Shown here piece by piece: positions 43,375-52,557 of a stretch of DNA of 64,000 nucleotides. Each line of letters begins with the position of its first letter. The stretch's first letter is position 1. The notes under the pieces are model-generated. The model saw nothing but the letters and a program-made list of their open reading frames with translations. It had not been told where the DNA came from and did not search any database. Origin of the DNA: CAZPQK01 sp964588695 (GTDB lineage: Bacteria > Krumholzibacteriota > Krumholzibacteriia > WVZY01 > JAKEHA01); assembly GCA_964588695.1 (NCBI GenBank), contig CAZPQK010000001.1, forward strand, positions 389,279 to 453,278. Direction: 5' to 3'. A program made the translations under genes and the position numbers.

Positions 43375-44984
43375 AATTTTGCAACCTCCCTCACAAACTT
43401 GTCGTCAAATTGCACGAAGTAAACACCGGCCGATAGTTGCAGACTACGCGCGTCGAACGTTATCGGAGCGTTGCCCTCCGACACATTCCTGGAATGCACT
43501 AGTTTACCAGTGACCGTGTAGATACGCACCTTGGCGGGCCGACTGCGATAGCCGCTGCTTAGGGTAAACGTTGACCCCGTCGGATTTGGATGTAACGAAA
43601 TGCGCTTCGGTGCAACAACTGGGTTGTGAATTGCTGTTGTCGAGGGCTCAAAAACCTTTATGTATCCTGATAAATTGTTAGCGTAAGGGGCGCCGATAGC
43701 GACTTGGTCGCCTATACAAGAAACAGATCTACCGAACCGTTCGTCATTGCCATTGGATACTGCGGTGATGATTGGATTAGCTCGCTCCAGATCAATGGCT
43801 TTGCCCAGCGCTGCAAAGACCCTAACCGTGTCCCTAGATTGCGGAAGGTAGTACTCCGAATAGAAGTTAATTACCAAGTCAGGAAACATATCACGGTTTG
43901 CATCGACAGACGCTAGCTGACTCCCAATGGCAAGATCATCGCGGGTCCCAAGCAGGACGGAAAATCGGGCTGTATCAGCGGTAGAGATTACTTCTTCCCT
44001 AGCTGGCTCCTTTAAGATGAACACCGCCCCCGAGTCGTAGAAACCGGCGGTATCATCCATGGGCGCGCCGATGGCGATCTCGAGTTGACCGTCGCAATTG
44101 AGGTCGCACACGGCTAGTCCGCTACCAAATTTGGTTAGTGGTTCCGAAGGTACAATCGACGTAGTGTGTTCAGAAATAGCTGAGAGCCACGTCACCGATG
44201 TAAGTGGCGCTCCGCCAAATACGACATACACGATGCCATCGTCGGTAGCCGCGGTCTGACCCGGCGCCCCCACGACGATATCGCCACGACCGTCTCCATC
44301 GATATCGCCTGTCGCGATCTCCAAAGAAAAAGCCGAATACTGCCTATCATCATATAGCGCATATCCGGAGGTACTTACATCGATCACTTGAACGCCAAGT
44401 TGGAGGTCATCGATTAAGTAAATGGACCCATTAACGGCACCCCACGCACCAACAATAGCGTCCGGTGTACCATCACCGAAGAAATCCGTGACCGAAACTG
44501 TCTCCCCAAAAAACAGCGCGCCTGCAGGTCGCAGCAATCGCGTCGTTAATGGGTCTGTGTCGAGGTCTAGCGAGTCTGGGAATACAGGCCTCCCCCAAAC
44601 GACAAACGCCGCGCCAGCGTACCCGTCTGCCCAGGCGGAACCCAGCAAGAGATCGGTGAATCCGTCCGAGTTGAAATCGGCGGCCGCAAGTTCAATCCTC
44701 GCCAGTAATTCCGTCTCCGTAGCCACTATTCTGAGGGCCGAGTCGGGCTGTGAATAATTTTGTGGTGCACAATCCTCCATGATCCAAAAGATTGACACTT
44801 CGCCTACCGCAGAGCCAGGCGCTGCGACCGCAAAATCAGCAGATCCGTCGCCATCGAAGTCCCCGGTTTCCATAGAATACCCAACGCGATAAAGACTTTG
44901 AGAAGACGACAGGTCGGCGACTGCAGCCGTGGACCAAACAAGGTGCAGAGCAGTGACTGCGACAAAATAGCGAGCGTTAATCAT
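43359..44984 (-). CDS. FG-GAP repeat secreted protein with T9SS-type C-terminal domain (A)
   Basis: A 541-residue protein with a signal peptide (YFVAVTALHLVWSTAAVA). It contains several FG-GAP/integrin-alpha-like repeats with calcium-loop sequences such as TGDFDGDGSADFAVAAPG, ADFNSDGFTDLLLGSAW, TGDIDGDGRGDIVVGAPG and CDLNCDGQLEIAIGAPM, making a propeller. The C-terminal domain runs from LHPNPTGSTFTLSSG to AGVYFVQFDDK and ends AKLCVLR. The ATG at 44984 has no ribosome binding site and sits about 4 bases from the likely transcription start, so the message may be leaderless. It is the first gene of a two-gene operon. Confidence 0.83.
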   Translation of the reverse strand: MINARYFVAVTALHLVWSTAAVADLSSSQSLYRVGYSMETGDFDGDGSADFAVAAPGSAVGEVSIFWIMEDCAPQNYSQPDSALRIVATETELLARIELAAADFNSDGFTDLLLGSAWADGYAGAAFVVWGRPVFPDSLDLDTDPLTTRLLRPAGALFFGETVSVTDFFGDGTPDAIVGAWGAVNGSIYLIDDLQLGVQVIDVSTSGYALYDDRQYSAFSLEIATGDIDGDGRGDIVVGAPGQTAATDDGIVYVVFGGAPLTSVTWLSAISEHTTSIVPSEPLTKFGSGLAVCDLNCDGQLEIAIGAPMDDTAGFYDSGAVFILKEPAREEVISTADTARFSVLLGTRDDLAIGSQLASVDANRDMFPDLVINFYSEYYLPQSRDTVRVFAALGKAIDLERANPIITAVSNGNDERFGRSVSCIGDQVAIGAPYANNLSGYIKVFEPSTTAIHNPVVAPKRISLHPNPTGSTFTLSSGYRSRPAKVRIYTVTGKLVHSRNVSEGNAPITFDARSLQLSAGVYFVQFDDKFVREVAKLCVLR

Positions 44985-44994
44985 TTCGATAACA

Positions 44995-45023
44995 ATTATA
45001 CACGCGGAACAGACGGATGGCTA
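44995..45023 (-). promoter_or_regulatory. Sigma-70-type promoter placing the start close to an ATG
   Basis: On the minus strand TAGCCA (45023-45018) and TATAAT (45000-44995) are 17 bases apart. Transcription would begin near 44988, only about four bases before the ATG at 44984. The region 45024-45235 shows nothing else recognisable. Confidence 0.5.
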
Positions 45024-45235
45024 CGGAAAGCCAAACTTGCTTTGGGACCAGTTCAGTCGAAGATATCGGTCTGCGCCCACGAGCACATGTATACACATCT
45101 GCAACAGCAGCACGCTTGATGCCGATCATCGACGCTCACCTCCGTCAGCGATTAGCGACTGTGTTCAATTGAGAATGCCGACGACAGTGACTTAGCAGAC
45201 CAACACCCTTCGCATCCGACGCGCGGGTTACCAAA

Positions 45236-46897
45236 CTAGCGAACAACAACCATTTTTGTGCGCAGCGAAGCCGCGCCCATTGAAACCCTTGCGAAGTACA
45301 CACCGCTCGCGACCGATGGGCCCGGCTGCCACACAAGCTCATTCCCTCCCAACGTATGCACGACCTTCGCCGAATACACCGCCTGCCCGCGGACATTGAA
45401 CACTCGCACTTCACCGACGCCATCAACGCCTGAACTCCACGACAACCGGATTGTCGACGGCGACGGCGAAGGAAACGCAATTAAGTTGGTCAGCGTTGGC
45501 GGGTATGCTGGCGTCGCGACCGGACTGCTGTCGGCGAAGAACACGTAGGCCTGGTTAACAAGGTGCGCGCTAAGCAGCAAATCGGTAAGGCCGTCGTCGT
45601 CCATATCCACGATTGCGATGCTCTGTCCTAGTGCAGAAGACGGAGAGCGTTCAAGTATGGTGTAGTAGTATGGTTCGTCGATACCCGTTACGACGCTATC
45701 AGGGAGTTCGTGCCCCCCGGGTAGTACCACTACATCACCGAGATAGCGACCCGCAGCGATGTCGTCGATACCGTCGCCCGTGACATCGCCAGCTTTCATG
45801 TGCACGCCAAACCAATCGTCCGCAGCCGGCCCCGATATAAACTGCGTGCAAGTATTGGGGTCTACGCCGATCGTGCTTGTTGGCGGCAAGTTGTTTACAG
45901 AGTAAACACAATAAACGCGGCCATCATCTAAAGCGTAGTCGGAAACCAACAAATCCCATTCACCGTCGTTGTTGATGTCGCCGCTGCTGAGGATTTCAGC
46001 AAACCACGAGAACTGGCTGTGAGGCGCGAGTATTCGCTTGTCCCCGAAGCGCGGCTGGGACATGAGGATCGTGTCGGGAAACTGAGGTGAGCCGTAGAAA
46101 AGCGTTAGATCACCGCCGGCGGCGGCACCGGGCGAACCAACGACGACATCATCCATCCCGTCGTCGTTCAAGTCGGCGACATGCAAGCCGTATCCGGTGT
46201 AAGCAACATTTCGGTCTTCAACTATCCGTACATCTGGGTCGAGGCCTTCTGACGTTAGTAGCGTGTCTGGGTTCGACGATCCGAAGAACACGAGGATGTT
46301 TTCGTATCCGTCGAGTTCGGCTTCCGCAACCACGATGTCATCAAACCCATCTCCGTTGGTATCGCCAACCTGCACTCTCAAACCGAAGAAGCCGAAACTT
46401 TCACGGCCCACCAACAACGTGTGCCGAGTGTCGCTGATCGCAACTGTGTCCGGCCAATCGGGCAAACCGTAAACAACGTAGACGCGCCCCGCCCGCGGCT
46501 CAAGCCCGTCCTGGAGAGGACTCGTCCATACAATGTCTTGGAGGCCGTCCCCATCAACATCGCCGGTCATAACGTCGCAGAGGCTACTCGGCCCTGCGTT
46601 CGGCGCGAGTATGCGGGTAACCGATGGACCTAGTCCGATGGTGTCGCCTGGCGTCAGACTCGGATCCCACATAGCGGTTAGAGTACCGGAACCTTGGCAC
46701 GAAGCCCAAACAAAGTCTACGATACCGTTTCCGTTGAGGTCGGTAACTTCGGTGTAGCCAGAGAACGAGAGGTGAGATGGTAGCCAGAACTCAACATCGG
46801 CTGATTCGACCGCGAGGTTCACGACCTGCGCCTGCGCAGACGAGGATGCAATCGCGGCCGCAAGCACGGCCAGTTTGGCGACATTTGTTGGAGACAT
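45236..46897 (-). CDS. FG-GAP repeat secreted protein with T9SS-type C-terminal domain (B)
   Basis: A 553-residue paralog of the 43359 product with a signal peptide (VAKLAVLAAAIASSSAQAQ). FG-GAP calcium loops include VTDLNGNGIVDFVWASC, TGDVDGDGLQDIVWTSP, VGDTNGDGFDDIVVAEAE, VADLNDDGMDDVVVGSPG, SGDINNDGEWDLLVSD and VDMDDDGLTDLLLSAHL. The sorting domain starts at AFPSPSPSTIRLSWSSG and ends ASGVYFARVSMGAAS with TKMVVVR. The two FG-GAP genes are tandem but separated by about 250 bases. Its ribosome binding site is weak (AGAAAGCG). Confidence 0.83.
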   Translation of the reverse strand: MSPTNVAKLAVLAAAIASSSAQAQVVNLAVESADVEFWLPSHLSFSGYTEVTDLNGNGIVDFVWASCQGSGTLTAMWDPSLTPGDTIGLGPSVTRILAPNAGPSSLCDVMTGDVDGDGLQDIVWTSPLQDGLEPRAGRVYVVYGLPDWPDTVAISDTRHTLLVGRESFGFFGLRVQVGDTNGDGFDDIVVAEAELDGYENILVFFGSSNPDTLLTSEGLDPDVRIVEDRNVAYTGYGLHVADLNDDGMDDVVVGSPGAAAGGDLTLFYGSPQFPDTILMSQPRFGDKRILAPHSQFSWFAEILSSGDINNDGEWDLLVSDYALDDGRVYCVYSVNNLPPTSTIGVDPNTCTQFISGPAADDWFGVHMKAGDVTGDGIDDIAAGRYLGDVVVLPGGHELPDSVVTGIDEPYYYTILERSPSSALGQSIAIVDMDDDGLTDLLLSAHLVNQAYVFFADSSPVATPAYPPTLTNLIAFPSPSPSTIRLSWSSGVDGVGEVRVFNVRGQAVYSAKVVHTLGGNELVWQPGPSVASGVYFARVSMGAASLRTKMVVVR

Positions 46898-47026
46898 AAT
46901 CGCTTTCTACACAACGACGCTTAGCTCTTTACGGGATCGATGCCAACGGCGCCGGAAAGCGCAATTATACCATGAGTGTAAATGAGTCGCTAGACAGCCT
47001 GGGCAACCCACTAGCCTGACTCAAAA

Positions 47027-47064
47027 AGAAAACGGCGCGCCTTTTTGGAGACGCGCCGTTTTTC
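47027..47064. terminator. Strong hairpin terminator after the copy 4 WG-motif gene
   Basis: AACGGCGCG (47031-47039) pairs with CGCGCCGTT (47052-47060), and flanking A and T runs extend the stem. On the minus strand it lies about 27 bases after the stop at 47091 and is followed by TTTTC. The flanking A/T runs would also let it act on the other strand. Confidence 0.75.
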
Positions 47065-47090
47065 TTGGTCGGCAAGATTGCCGTTAGCAA

Positions 47091-47645
47091 CTAGCGGTAA
47101 AGCGACTTGACCTTACCCCAGGTCGTTTCCTGAACCGGAACCGTCGCACAAATCAGCGAGCGCATTCCGACACCTTCGATAAGGTTGTTGGTTTGCCATT
47201 CAACCACCTGCGACTTACCCGAGTTCGGGTGTGGTCCGACGTCGACCGGGTCGTTGGTGGTAACACAGCTACTGCAGTTCCATTGGAACAACACCATCTG
47301 GGCCACGAACGGATCGAACGCGTTCTGCGGTACCGGGTACGCGATCGAGATTCCGGAAGGCGAACTTCCCAGTTTTAGAAAGTCCGGGCCGACAACATCA
47401 CCAAGAAAGATGACGCTGGACGGATACGTGATTTGGTATTCGATAGCAGTGATCCAGGCATTGAAGTTATCAGCGACCACGTACATGGTATCGAAAACCG
47501 AGCCCGGAGGAGCTGCCGGGCAGTCCTCGGATTGACGGGTGAGGTCCTGATCAAAGTAGATCTGAACCGTCGGGGTTTGGGCATTCGCCAGGGTGCCGGC
47601 GGAAAGCACGGCAACGGCGACCAGAACGATAGCAAACGTCTTCAT
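47091..47645 (-). CDS. Small secreted protein with the C-terminal WGxIK motif (copy 4)
   Basis: A 184-residue protein with a signal peptide (MKTFAIVLVAVAVLSAGTLANA). The mature domain has GISIAYPVPQNAF and VGPHPNSGK, matching the G-[IV]-S-[IL]-x-Y and HPN segments of copies 1 and 3, and a CSSC pair. It ends VPVQETTWGKVKSLYR. The segment AITAIEYQITYPSSVIFLGD resembles a cohesin/dockerin-like or PKD-like beta-sandwich strand pattern, but I cannot name a family. GGAGG precedes the ATG at 47645. Confidence 0.77.
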   Translation of the reverse strand: MKTFAIVLVAVAVLSAGTLANAQTPTVQIYFDQDLTRQSEDCPAAPPGSVFDTMYVVADNFNAWITAIEYQITYPSSVIFLGDVVGPDFLKLGSSPSGISIAYPVPQNAFDPFVAQMVLFQWNCSSCVTTNDPVDVGPHPNSGKSQVVEWQTNNLIEGVGMRSLICATVPVQETTWGKVKSLYR

Positions 47646-48440
47646 AGCAGCCTCCAAAAGGAATAGAAACGGGTGTTCGAAGGCGTCAAAAGCAAGAGGT
47701 GTGCCCCGCGCGGCGCGCCTGCGCGTGGAGGTATAGCGTTATGCAACAATAAGTTACAGGCCTATACCGATACCACTGGGCCGGTGTTGTACGTGTCTAT
47801 TTTGCGGGGTGCAATGCGGTTGTGATCGTGCAATCGAGGTGTGGAGCGATCGGTAACAACGCGGCGCGACGAGGAATTTGCGCAACAAAAGCGAACGGCC
47901 CCGGGTGGTATCCGGGGCCGTTTAAGGCCGTACATTCATTCGACATTCCTTCTCAGCAACGATGGGAGCGCGGATCGTCTTCGGTTGTGTCGGTTCCGCG
48001 CTGGATTATCAAATGGGCGACGGCTTTTCCATCGGCCCGTTAGGGCGAACCTTTCCGCGGGCAGGGGGAGCGCTTCCAGTTCCCGCGGAGCTAAATTCCT
48101 TACTCTTTTACACCTAACAGCATCAAATGTGCCAAACTGCACCAGCAGCTAGGCCCCCTATTTTTAACAACTTACGGAACCTAAACAGATGACGCGGTGT
48201 TAACTTCGTTAACAACGTTGTGAAGACTTTTAACGCGGGTTTGTTTGGCCATACTGTCGTTGGCGGGCAAACGGGCGCTCCGGCGTACTCGCTGTCACGC
48301 ATTCTCCGGCACGCGCTCGTCATCTTGCTGCGCCGGATCCGGCTTGTTAAGCCGCCCGTTATCAATTGAACCGATCGCGGTGATCCTTTAGTATTCCCCG
48401 AAATCTTTTACTTACAAGAACTTAATAGCAGGAAGTTAAG
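47646..48440. other. 795-bp stretch without a recognisable protein gene
   Basis: No frame here has convincing codon use, signal peptide or ribosome binding site. A very strong GC hairpin sits at 47894-47922 (listed separately). The last 80 bases before 48441 are AT-richer and must hold the promoter of the M16 peptidase gene. A structured RNA upstream of the hairpin is possible but I cannot assign it to a known class. Confidence 0.5.
47894..47922 (+). terminator. GC-rich hairpin, terminator-like, in an otherwise empty region
   Basis: AACGGCCCCGG (47894-47904) and CCGGGGCCGTT (47912-47922) form an 11-bp perfect stem with a 7-nt loop, followed by T and A-rich bases. No protein gene ends just before it on the plus strand, so it may end a small RNA; alternatively it could be part of the copy 4 gene upstream region. 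Confidence 0.45.
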
Positions 48441-49838
48441 ATGCGCATGCTTCGTTCACATTCATATGGCCCAGCGCTCGCGTTGCTGCTCGCGGTGGTA
48501 GCGGGCTTATCGCTCTTAGGTTGCGAGCCCGACCAGGAGGCCATCGACAAGTTTCCGCGCGGCGAAGCCAACACGCCGATGGAGCCGGGCGAACTGGTTA
48601 GCTACAAGCTCGACAACGGGATTTCCGTGCTCATGATGACCGAACCCAGTCGCAACCGGCTGGCCGTGGAGGTGCTGTTTCGTGCCGGCATCGTTCATGA
48701 GCCCGCGGGCGGAGCTCAAGTGGCGCACATGACAGAGCATCTGGTAATGCGTTCGGCAACTGCAAGCTATCCCCCTAGCGGCGCGATCAATGCGATTGTG
48801 GATAAGGGCGGAAGAACCAACGCCGAAGTCGTTGGCGATTTTGCCCACGTCGACTACTTCAGCGTCCCCGAGCGGCTAGAGACGATCCTTAAAATCGAGA
48901 CCGAACGACTCCAGTCCATCAAGTTCGACAACGAAACTCGCGACGCCGAAGCAACCAAGTGCCGCTCCGAGATTGACTTTCTGCTGACTAACTCGACTGC
49001 GTCGTGGATAAAGGTCGGGCTTACCGCGTTTGTGCAGGCACTTTATCACGGCGAGACTCAGACATCGGTGTACGACAAGGTGGGCGATATCTCTTTGGAG
49101 CAAATTCGCACCTATCATCAGGCGCGTTTCACCACCGACAATATGGCGGTTGTGTTGCTGGGAGCGTTCGATGTCGATGAGGCAAAGCAGATGATTGCAA
49201 ATACGCTTGGTACGATTCCCCGCACGACGGCCGCACCGCCGCGCAAACCGCGCGACAGTTCGCGCATGGAGATTACTTGGGACCTTCCGCAACCGCTCCT
49301 GTATTTGTCTTACAAGACCGCGGATGCAACCGAGCGTGAGAAGTTTGTGCTGACGATGTTCGGTACGTATGCAAACGCGCTGCTGATCGGTTCGCCCAAT
49401 CTAAAAACACTCACTTCGGATGTGTTTGCAACCAGCAACACGTATCCTGTGGGCGATCTTCCGTTTCACATGTTGTTTGTACCGCTACGCGGCGTCGGCC
49501 TTGACGAGATTCGCGACCTGGGCTCGCAGATGATAGAGGCTGCGATCAGCGAAATGGACGAACGGCTGTATCGTCGCATTCAAGCCAGCACTATTAACTT
49601 TGCAGTGTCGGAGCCGCTACGAACCAAGAATATTTCGCCAGACATTCCGTACCAGAATATCTTAGGGCAGGAAGCGCTCAACTTGGGAATGCGCCATTAT
49701 TTTCGGCGCGGACTAAGTGCACAGGAGTACGAAGAGCTGATTCGTAGCGTATCGTTGGAAGACGCGCGCGCAATTTTGCAGAAGTACCTAAGCGCCGACA
49801 ACATGCAGACGGTGGTGATTAAGACCGCGGCACGTTAG
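48441..49838 (+). CDS. M16 family zinc metallopeptidase, lipoprotein
   Basis: A 465-residue insulinase/processing-peptidase family protein with a lipoprotein signal (ALALLLAVVAGLSLLGCEPD). The inverted zinc motif HxxEH is seen as HMTEH (about residue 96-100), after LAVEVLFRAGIVHEPAGGAQ. A candidate distal glutamate lies in KCRSEIDFLL. The second M16 domain is present but the glycine-rich R/Y pair is hard to place. Members degrade or process peptides, often in periplasm. No inactive partner subunit is adjacent. It converges with the Ser/Thr kinase gene, 4 bases between stops. Confidence 0.85.
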   Translation: MRMLRSHSYGPALALLLAVVAGLSLLGCEPDQEAIDKFPRGEANTPMEPGELVSYKLDNGISVLMMTEPSRNRLAVEVLFRAGIVHEPAGGAQVAHMTEHLVMRSATASYPPSGAINAIVDKGGRTNAEVVGDFAHVDYFSVPERLETILKIETERLQSIKFDNETRDAEATKCRSEIDFLLTNSTASWIKVGLTAFVQALYHGETQTSVYDKVGDISLEQIRTYHQARFTTDNMAVVLLGAFDVDEAKQMIANTLGTIPRTTAAPPRKPRDSSRMEITWDLPQPLLYLSYKTADATEREKFVLTMFGTYANALLIGSPNLKTLTSDVFATSNTYPVGDLPFHMLFVPLRGVGLDEIRDLGSQMIEAAISEMDERLYRRIQASTINFAVSEPLRTKNISPDIPYQNILGQEALNLGMRHYFRRGLSAQEYEELIRSVSLEDARAILQKYLSADNMQTVVIKTAAR

Positions 49839-49842
49839 TGGG

Positions 49843-52479
49843 TTATTGGTGGGACAAATGGTCGCGCCAGTTCTGCAACAGCACAAAAGAAAATGAAGTC
49901 TCGAGTCTGATGGGGCGGATCAGTAGGAACCTCTGCCCGTCGGATCGAACGTCAAAGTCATCGCGACGCAGACGCGTCGAAAATAGCGCCACCGGTTGTC
50001 CCACAGGAGCATGATCGGTGGCGTCCATGTTTACCGGCACGACCATAATCTCGCCGGCTAGCGAGTAGTAGTAAAGTTCGCCACCGTCGCGTCGCCACAC
50101 CGGCTGCGACCCACCCGAGGTGGACACCAGGAAGCGTTCGTCGCGGGCGGGAAAACTCTCCACGTAGACTTCCTCGCGGCCGCTTTCGGCCGACTCAAAC
50201 GCCAGCCATTTTCCATCCGGAGAAAACCTTGGTTCTCCTTGATAGAAACCTTCGTCGATCCAATCGCTAAACTCGCCGGTTTCCAGGTTGAAAAGCAAGA
50301 TCTCTTCGATCGAAGTAATCACCAACCATTTTCCATCGGGCGACAAGTCTGCGGGGACTCTTACCTCACTCTCGCTGTTGAAAACGCGTGTAGGTTCACT
50401 CGTACCGCCGACTGCGGTTCGCAGCACTTCGCGCCCGCGATAAAAAAACAACTCGTTGTTGTCAATCCACACCGGTCGCGATTCATCAAGCGGGTGACTG
50501 GTGAGACGCACCGAAGAGCCACGCGCGACATCGAGAACCCAGATGTCGCCGTGGGTGCTGGGTGTCGACAAGTCAACGGCGACCCGGCGATCATCGGGCG
50601 AGATTCGCGGGTTGTACAAGTCGCCGGTCAGCAGTGGCGCACCAGTTTGATTTCCCTCCCGGTCCACCCATACCATTTCGATCACGCCCGCGCCTTCGGC
50701 TGCGGGGAAGTATGCGATGTCGCCGTTCAATGACGTCGAAAAGAAGCTCTGAAACGGGTAGTTGGAGCGGTGCACGTTAGACGCTATGCGCGTCGGTTCG
50801 CCGAGCAGCTTTAACGACGAGAGGTCGATGCGGTGAGCGACCAGGTCGTTGTCGATGTTGTAAATCAGAAAGTCGGGTTCAACGAAGCCGACCGTGGCAT
50901 GACGATCGAGCAGCTTAACCGGCTTAAGCTCGTCGACGCGAGCGGCGTAGACGCCGACGTGTTCCCGCGTTAAGTCTTCGATCGTGCACAGCAACACCTC
51001 TCCGTTCGGTACAAAGAGTGGCAGTTCGATCACGGCATCTTTGTCTGGGAACATCGACAGCCACAACTCGGGTTCGCCACCATCGGCGAGCACTTTCATT
51101 AGGGCGGCGTCTCGTGCGACGGTCGGATACACAATGTAACCGTCGGGGTGCCAGGCCGCGGATCCCGGCCGTCCGACGTTGGCGTCGACGATAACCTTCG
51201 GGCGACCGCCTTCTACACTCACCCGCATCAACTGCCCCGCGAGACTAAAGCCGACGTGGCGACTGTCCGGCGACCAGAATGGCGTCGTGGCGTCGACGGT
51301 GCCTGGAAGTGGCTGCGCGGTGACTTCATCCAGGCGCCGCAAGTAAAGTTGGAAGCGGCCGTCTTCGTTTTCGGCGACGAACACCAACATCTCACCATTG
51401 GGTGACAGCGCGAGCGACTTCGTAATCATTTCTATGCTTCCGCCCGGGGGAGCAATGATAGAGGTCAACCGACGCGACTGCGGTGTTGTGGTTTTCTCGA
51501 TCGGTCCGGTGCGCGACATCATGAATAACGCGAAGGCAGCAAACGCGAAGGTGAAGGCCCAGGGCAGAAAACGGGTCCAGTTTTTTTGGTTGGGGTCGCG
51601 AGGCGCGGGCGTGTCGTTCCCGGCGGCGACGTCTTCGAGCACGATGCGCGCTTCGCCAATGGCTTGCAGCCTGCGGTTGCGGTCGCGTTCTAAGCAACGG
51701 GTCAGCAGGTTACGTACGGCGTAGGGCGTAGAAGCGGGTAGCGCGTCAAAGTCGGGCGCTGCGCGGAGAACGGCGGCCAGGGTGTCCGACACTGTCTCGC
51801 CGCTAAACAAAACTTTGCCGGTTATCATTTCGTAGAGCACGCACCCAAAGGCCCACACGTCGGTACGGCGGTCGACAACTTTACCGCGCGCCTGTTCGGG
51901 ACTCATGTACGCGGCGGTGCCAAGAATAACGCCGTGCACGGTTCCACCAGTCATCATGGTGGGAGAGTTTGACAGGTTGGGGTCGCTACTGGGGCCGGCG
52001 TCGTCGGATTCCATGGCTTTGGCGAGACCAAAGTCGAGTACCTTGACGGTTCCATCCGACGCCAACTTTATGTTGGCGGGTTTAAGGTCGCGATGAATGA
52101 CACCCGCGTGGTGTGCAAACTCGACACCTTCGGCGACCTGGCGAGCAATCTCCAGTGCTTCGGCAAGCGCGATCGGCCCGCGTTCGAGCCGCTGCGCGAG
52201 GTCTTCGCCGTCGACTAGCTCGAGCACCAGAAAGCGAAGGCCGTCAACTTCTTCGAGTCCGTGAATGTGCGCGATTTGCGAGTGGTTAAGCGACGCGAGC
52301 ACGCGGGCCTCGCGTTCGAAGCGCGCCAGACGTTCGCTGTCTTCGCTAAAAACCGCAGGCAGAATCTTCAGCGCGACTTCGCGACCAAGCTTGGTGTCCC
52401 GCGCACGATACACCTCGCCCATACCACCCGTGCCAAGGTGCTCGGTGATTTCGTAATGCAGAAGCGTCTTGCCGATCAA
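49843..52479 (-). CDS. Ser/Thr protein kinase with transmembrane helix and TolB/WD40-like sensor domain
   Basis: An 878-residue one-pass receptor kinase. The kinase domain (about 8-270) has GTGGMGEVYRARD, VALKIL with Lys38, HRDLKPANIKL, DFGLA and MSPEQARG, all intact. A transmembrane helix (FLPWAFTFAFAAFALFMMS, about 305-323) leads to a C-terminal beta-propeller with PD40/TolB motifs (SPNGEMLVFVAE, WSPDSRHVGFSL, ISPDDRRVAVDL, LSPDGKWLVITS, FSPDGKWLAFES). This architecture is common in Acidobacteria, Myxococcota and FCB lineages. The TTG start gives the usual MIGKTLLHYEI beginning though no ribosome binding site is seen. mnmH lies 78 bases upstream on the same strand. Confidence 0.9.
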   Translation of the reverse strand: MIGKTLLHYEITEHLGTGGMGEVYRARDTKLGREVALKILPAVFSEDSERLARFEREARVLASLNHSQIAHIHGLEEVDGLRFLVLELVDGEDLAQRLERGPIALAEALEIARQVAEGVEFAHHAGVIHRDLKPANIKLASDGTVKVLDFGLAKAMESDDAGPSSDPNLSNSPTMMTGGTVHGVILGTAAYMSPEQARGKVVDRRTDVWAFGCVLYEMITGKVLFSGETVSDTLAAVLRAAPDFDALPASTPYAVRNLLTRCLERDRNRRLQAIGEARIVLEDVAAGNDTPAPRDPNQKNWTRFLPWAFTFAFAAFALFMMSRTGPIEKTTTPQSRRLTSIIAPPGGSIEMITKSLALSPNGEMLVFVAENEDGRFQLYLRRLDEVTAQPLPGTVDATTPFWSPDSRHVGFSLAGQLMRVSVEGGRPKVIVDANVGRPGSAAWHPDGYIVYPTVARDAALMKVLADGGEPELWLSMFPDKDAVIELPLFVPNGEVLLCTIEDLTREHVGVYAARVDELKPVKLLDRHATVGFVEPDFLIYNIDNDLVAHRIDLSSLKLLGEPTRIASNVHRSNYPFQSFFSTSLNGDIAYFPAAEGAGVIEMVWVDREGNQTGAPLLTGDLYNPRISPDDRRVAVDLSTPSTHGDIWVLDVARGSSVRLTSHPLDESRPVWIDNNELFFYRGREVLRTAVGGTSEPTRVFNSESEVRVPADLSPDGKWLVITSIEEILLFNLETGEFSDWIDEGFYQGEPRFSPDGKWLAFESAESGREEVYVESFPARDERFLVSTSGGSQPVWRRDGGELYYYSLAGEIMVVPVNMDATDHAPVGQPVALFSTRLRRDDFDVRSDGQRFLLIRPIRLETSFSFVLLQNWRDHLSHQ

Positions 52480-52557
52480 TCTGGGAGTCCGTCCGGTGTG
52501 GAAGTGAAGGTTGGATTCTACTCGGGCGCGTGGCGCACGGCAAGGGCGGACGTGCGC

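Noticed and set aside
43585..43610. TTTGGATGTAACGAAATGC as another copy of the palindrome
   Set aside because: Only one arm matches and it lies inside the FG-GAP coding region.
47930..47950. GTACATTCATTCG as a palindrome copy
   Set aside because: Only the left arm is present; no matching TGAATGTA follows.
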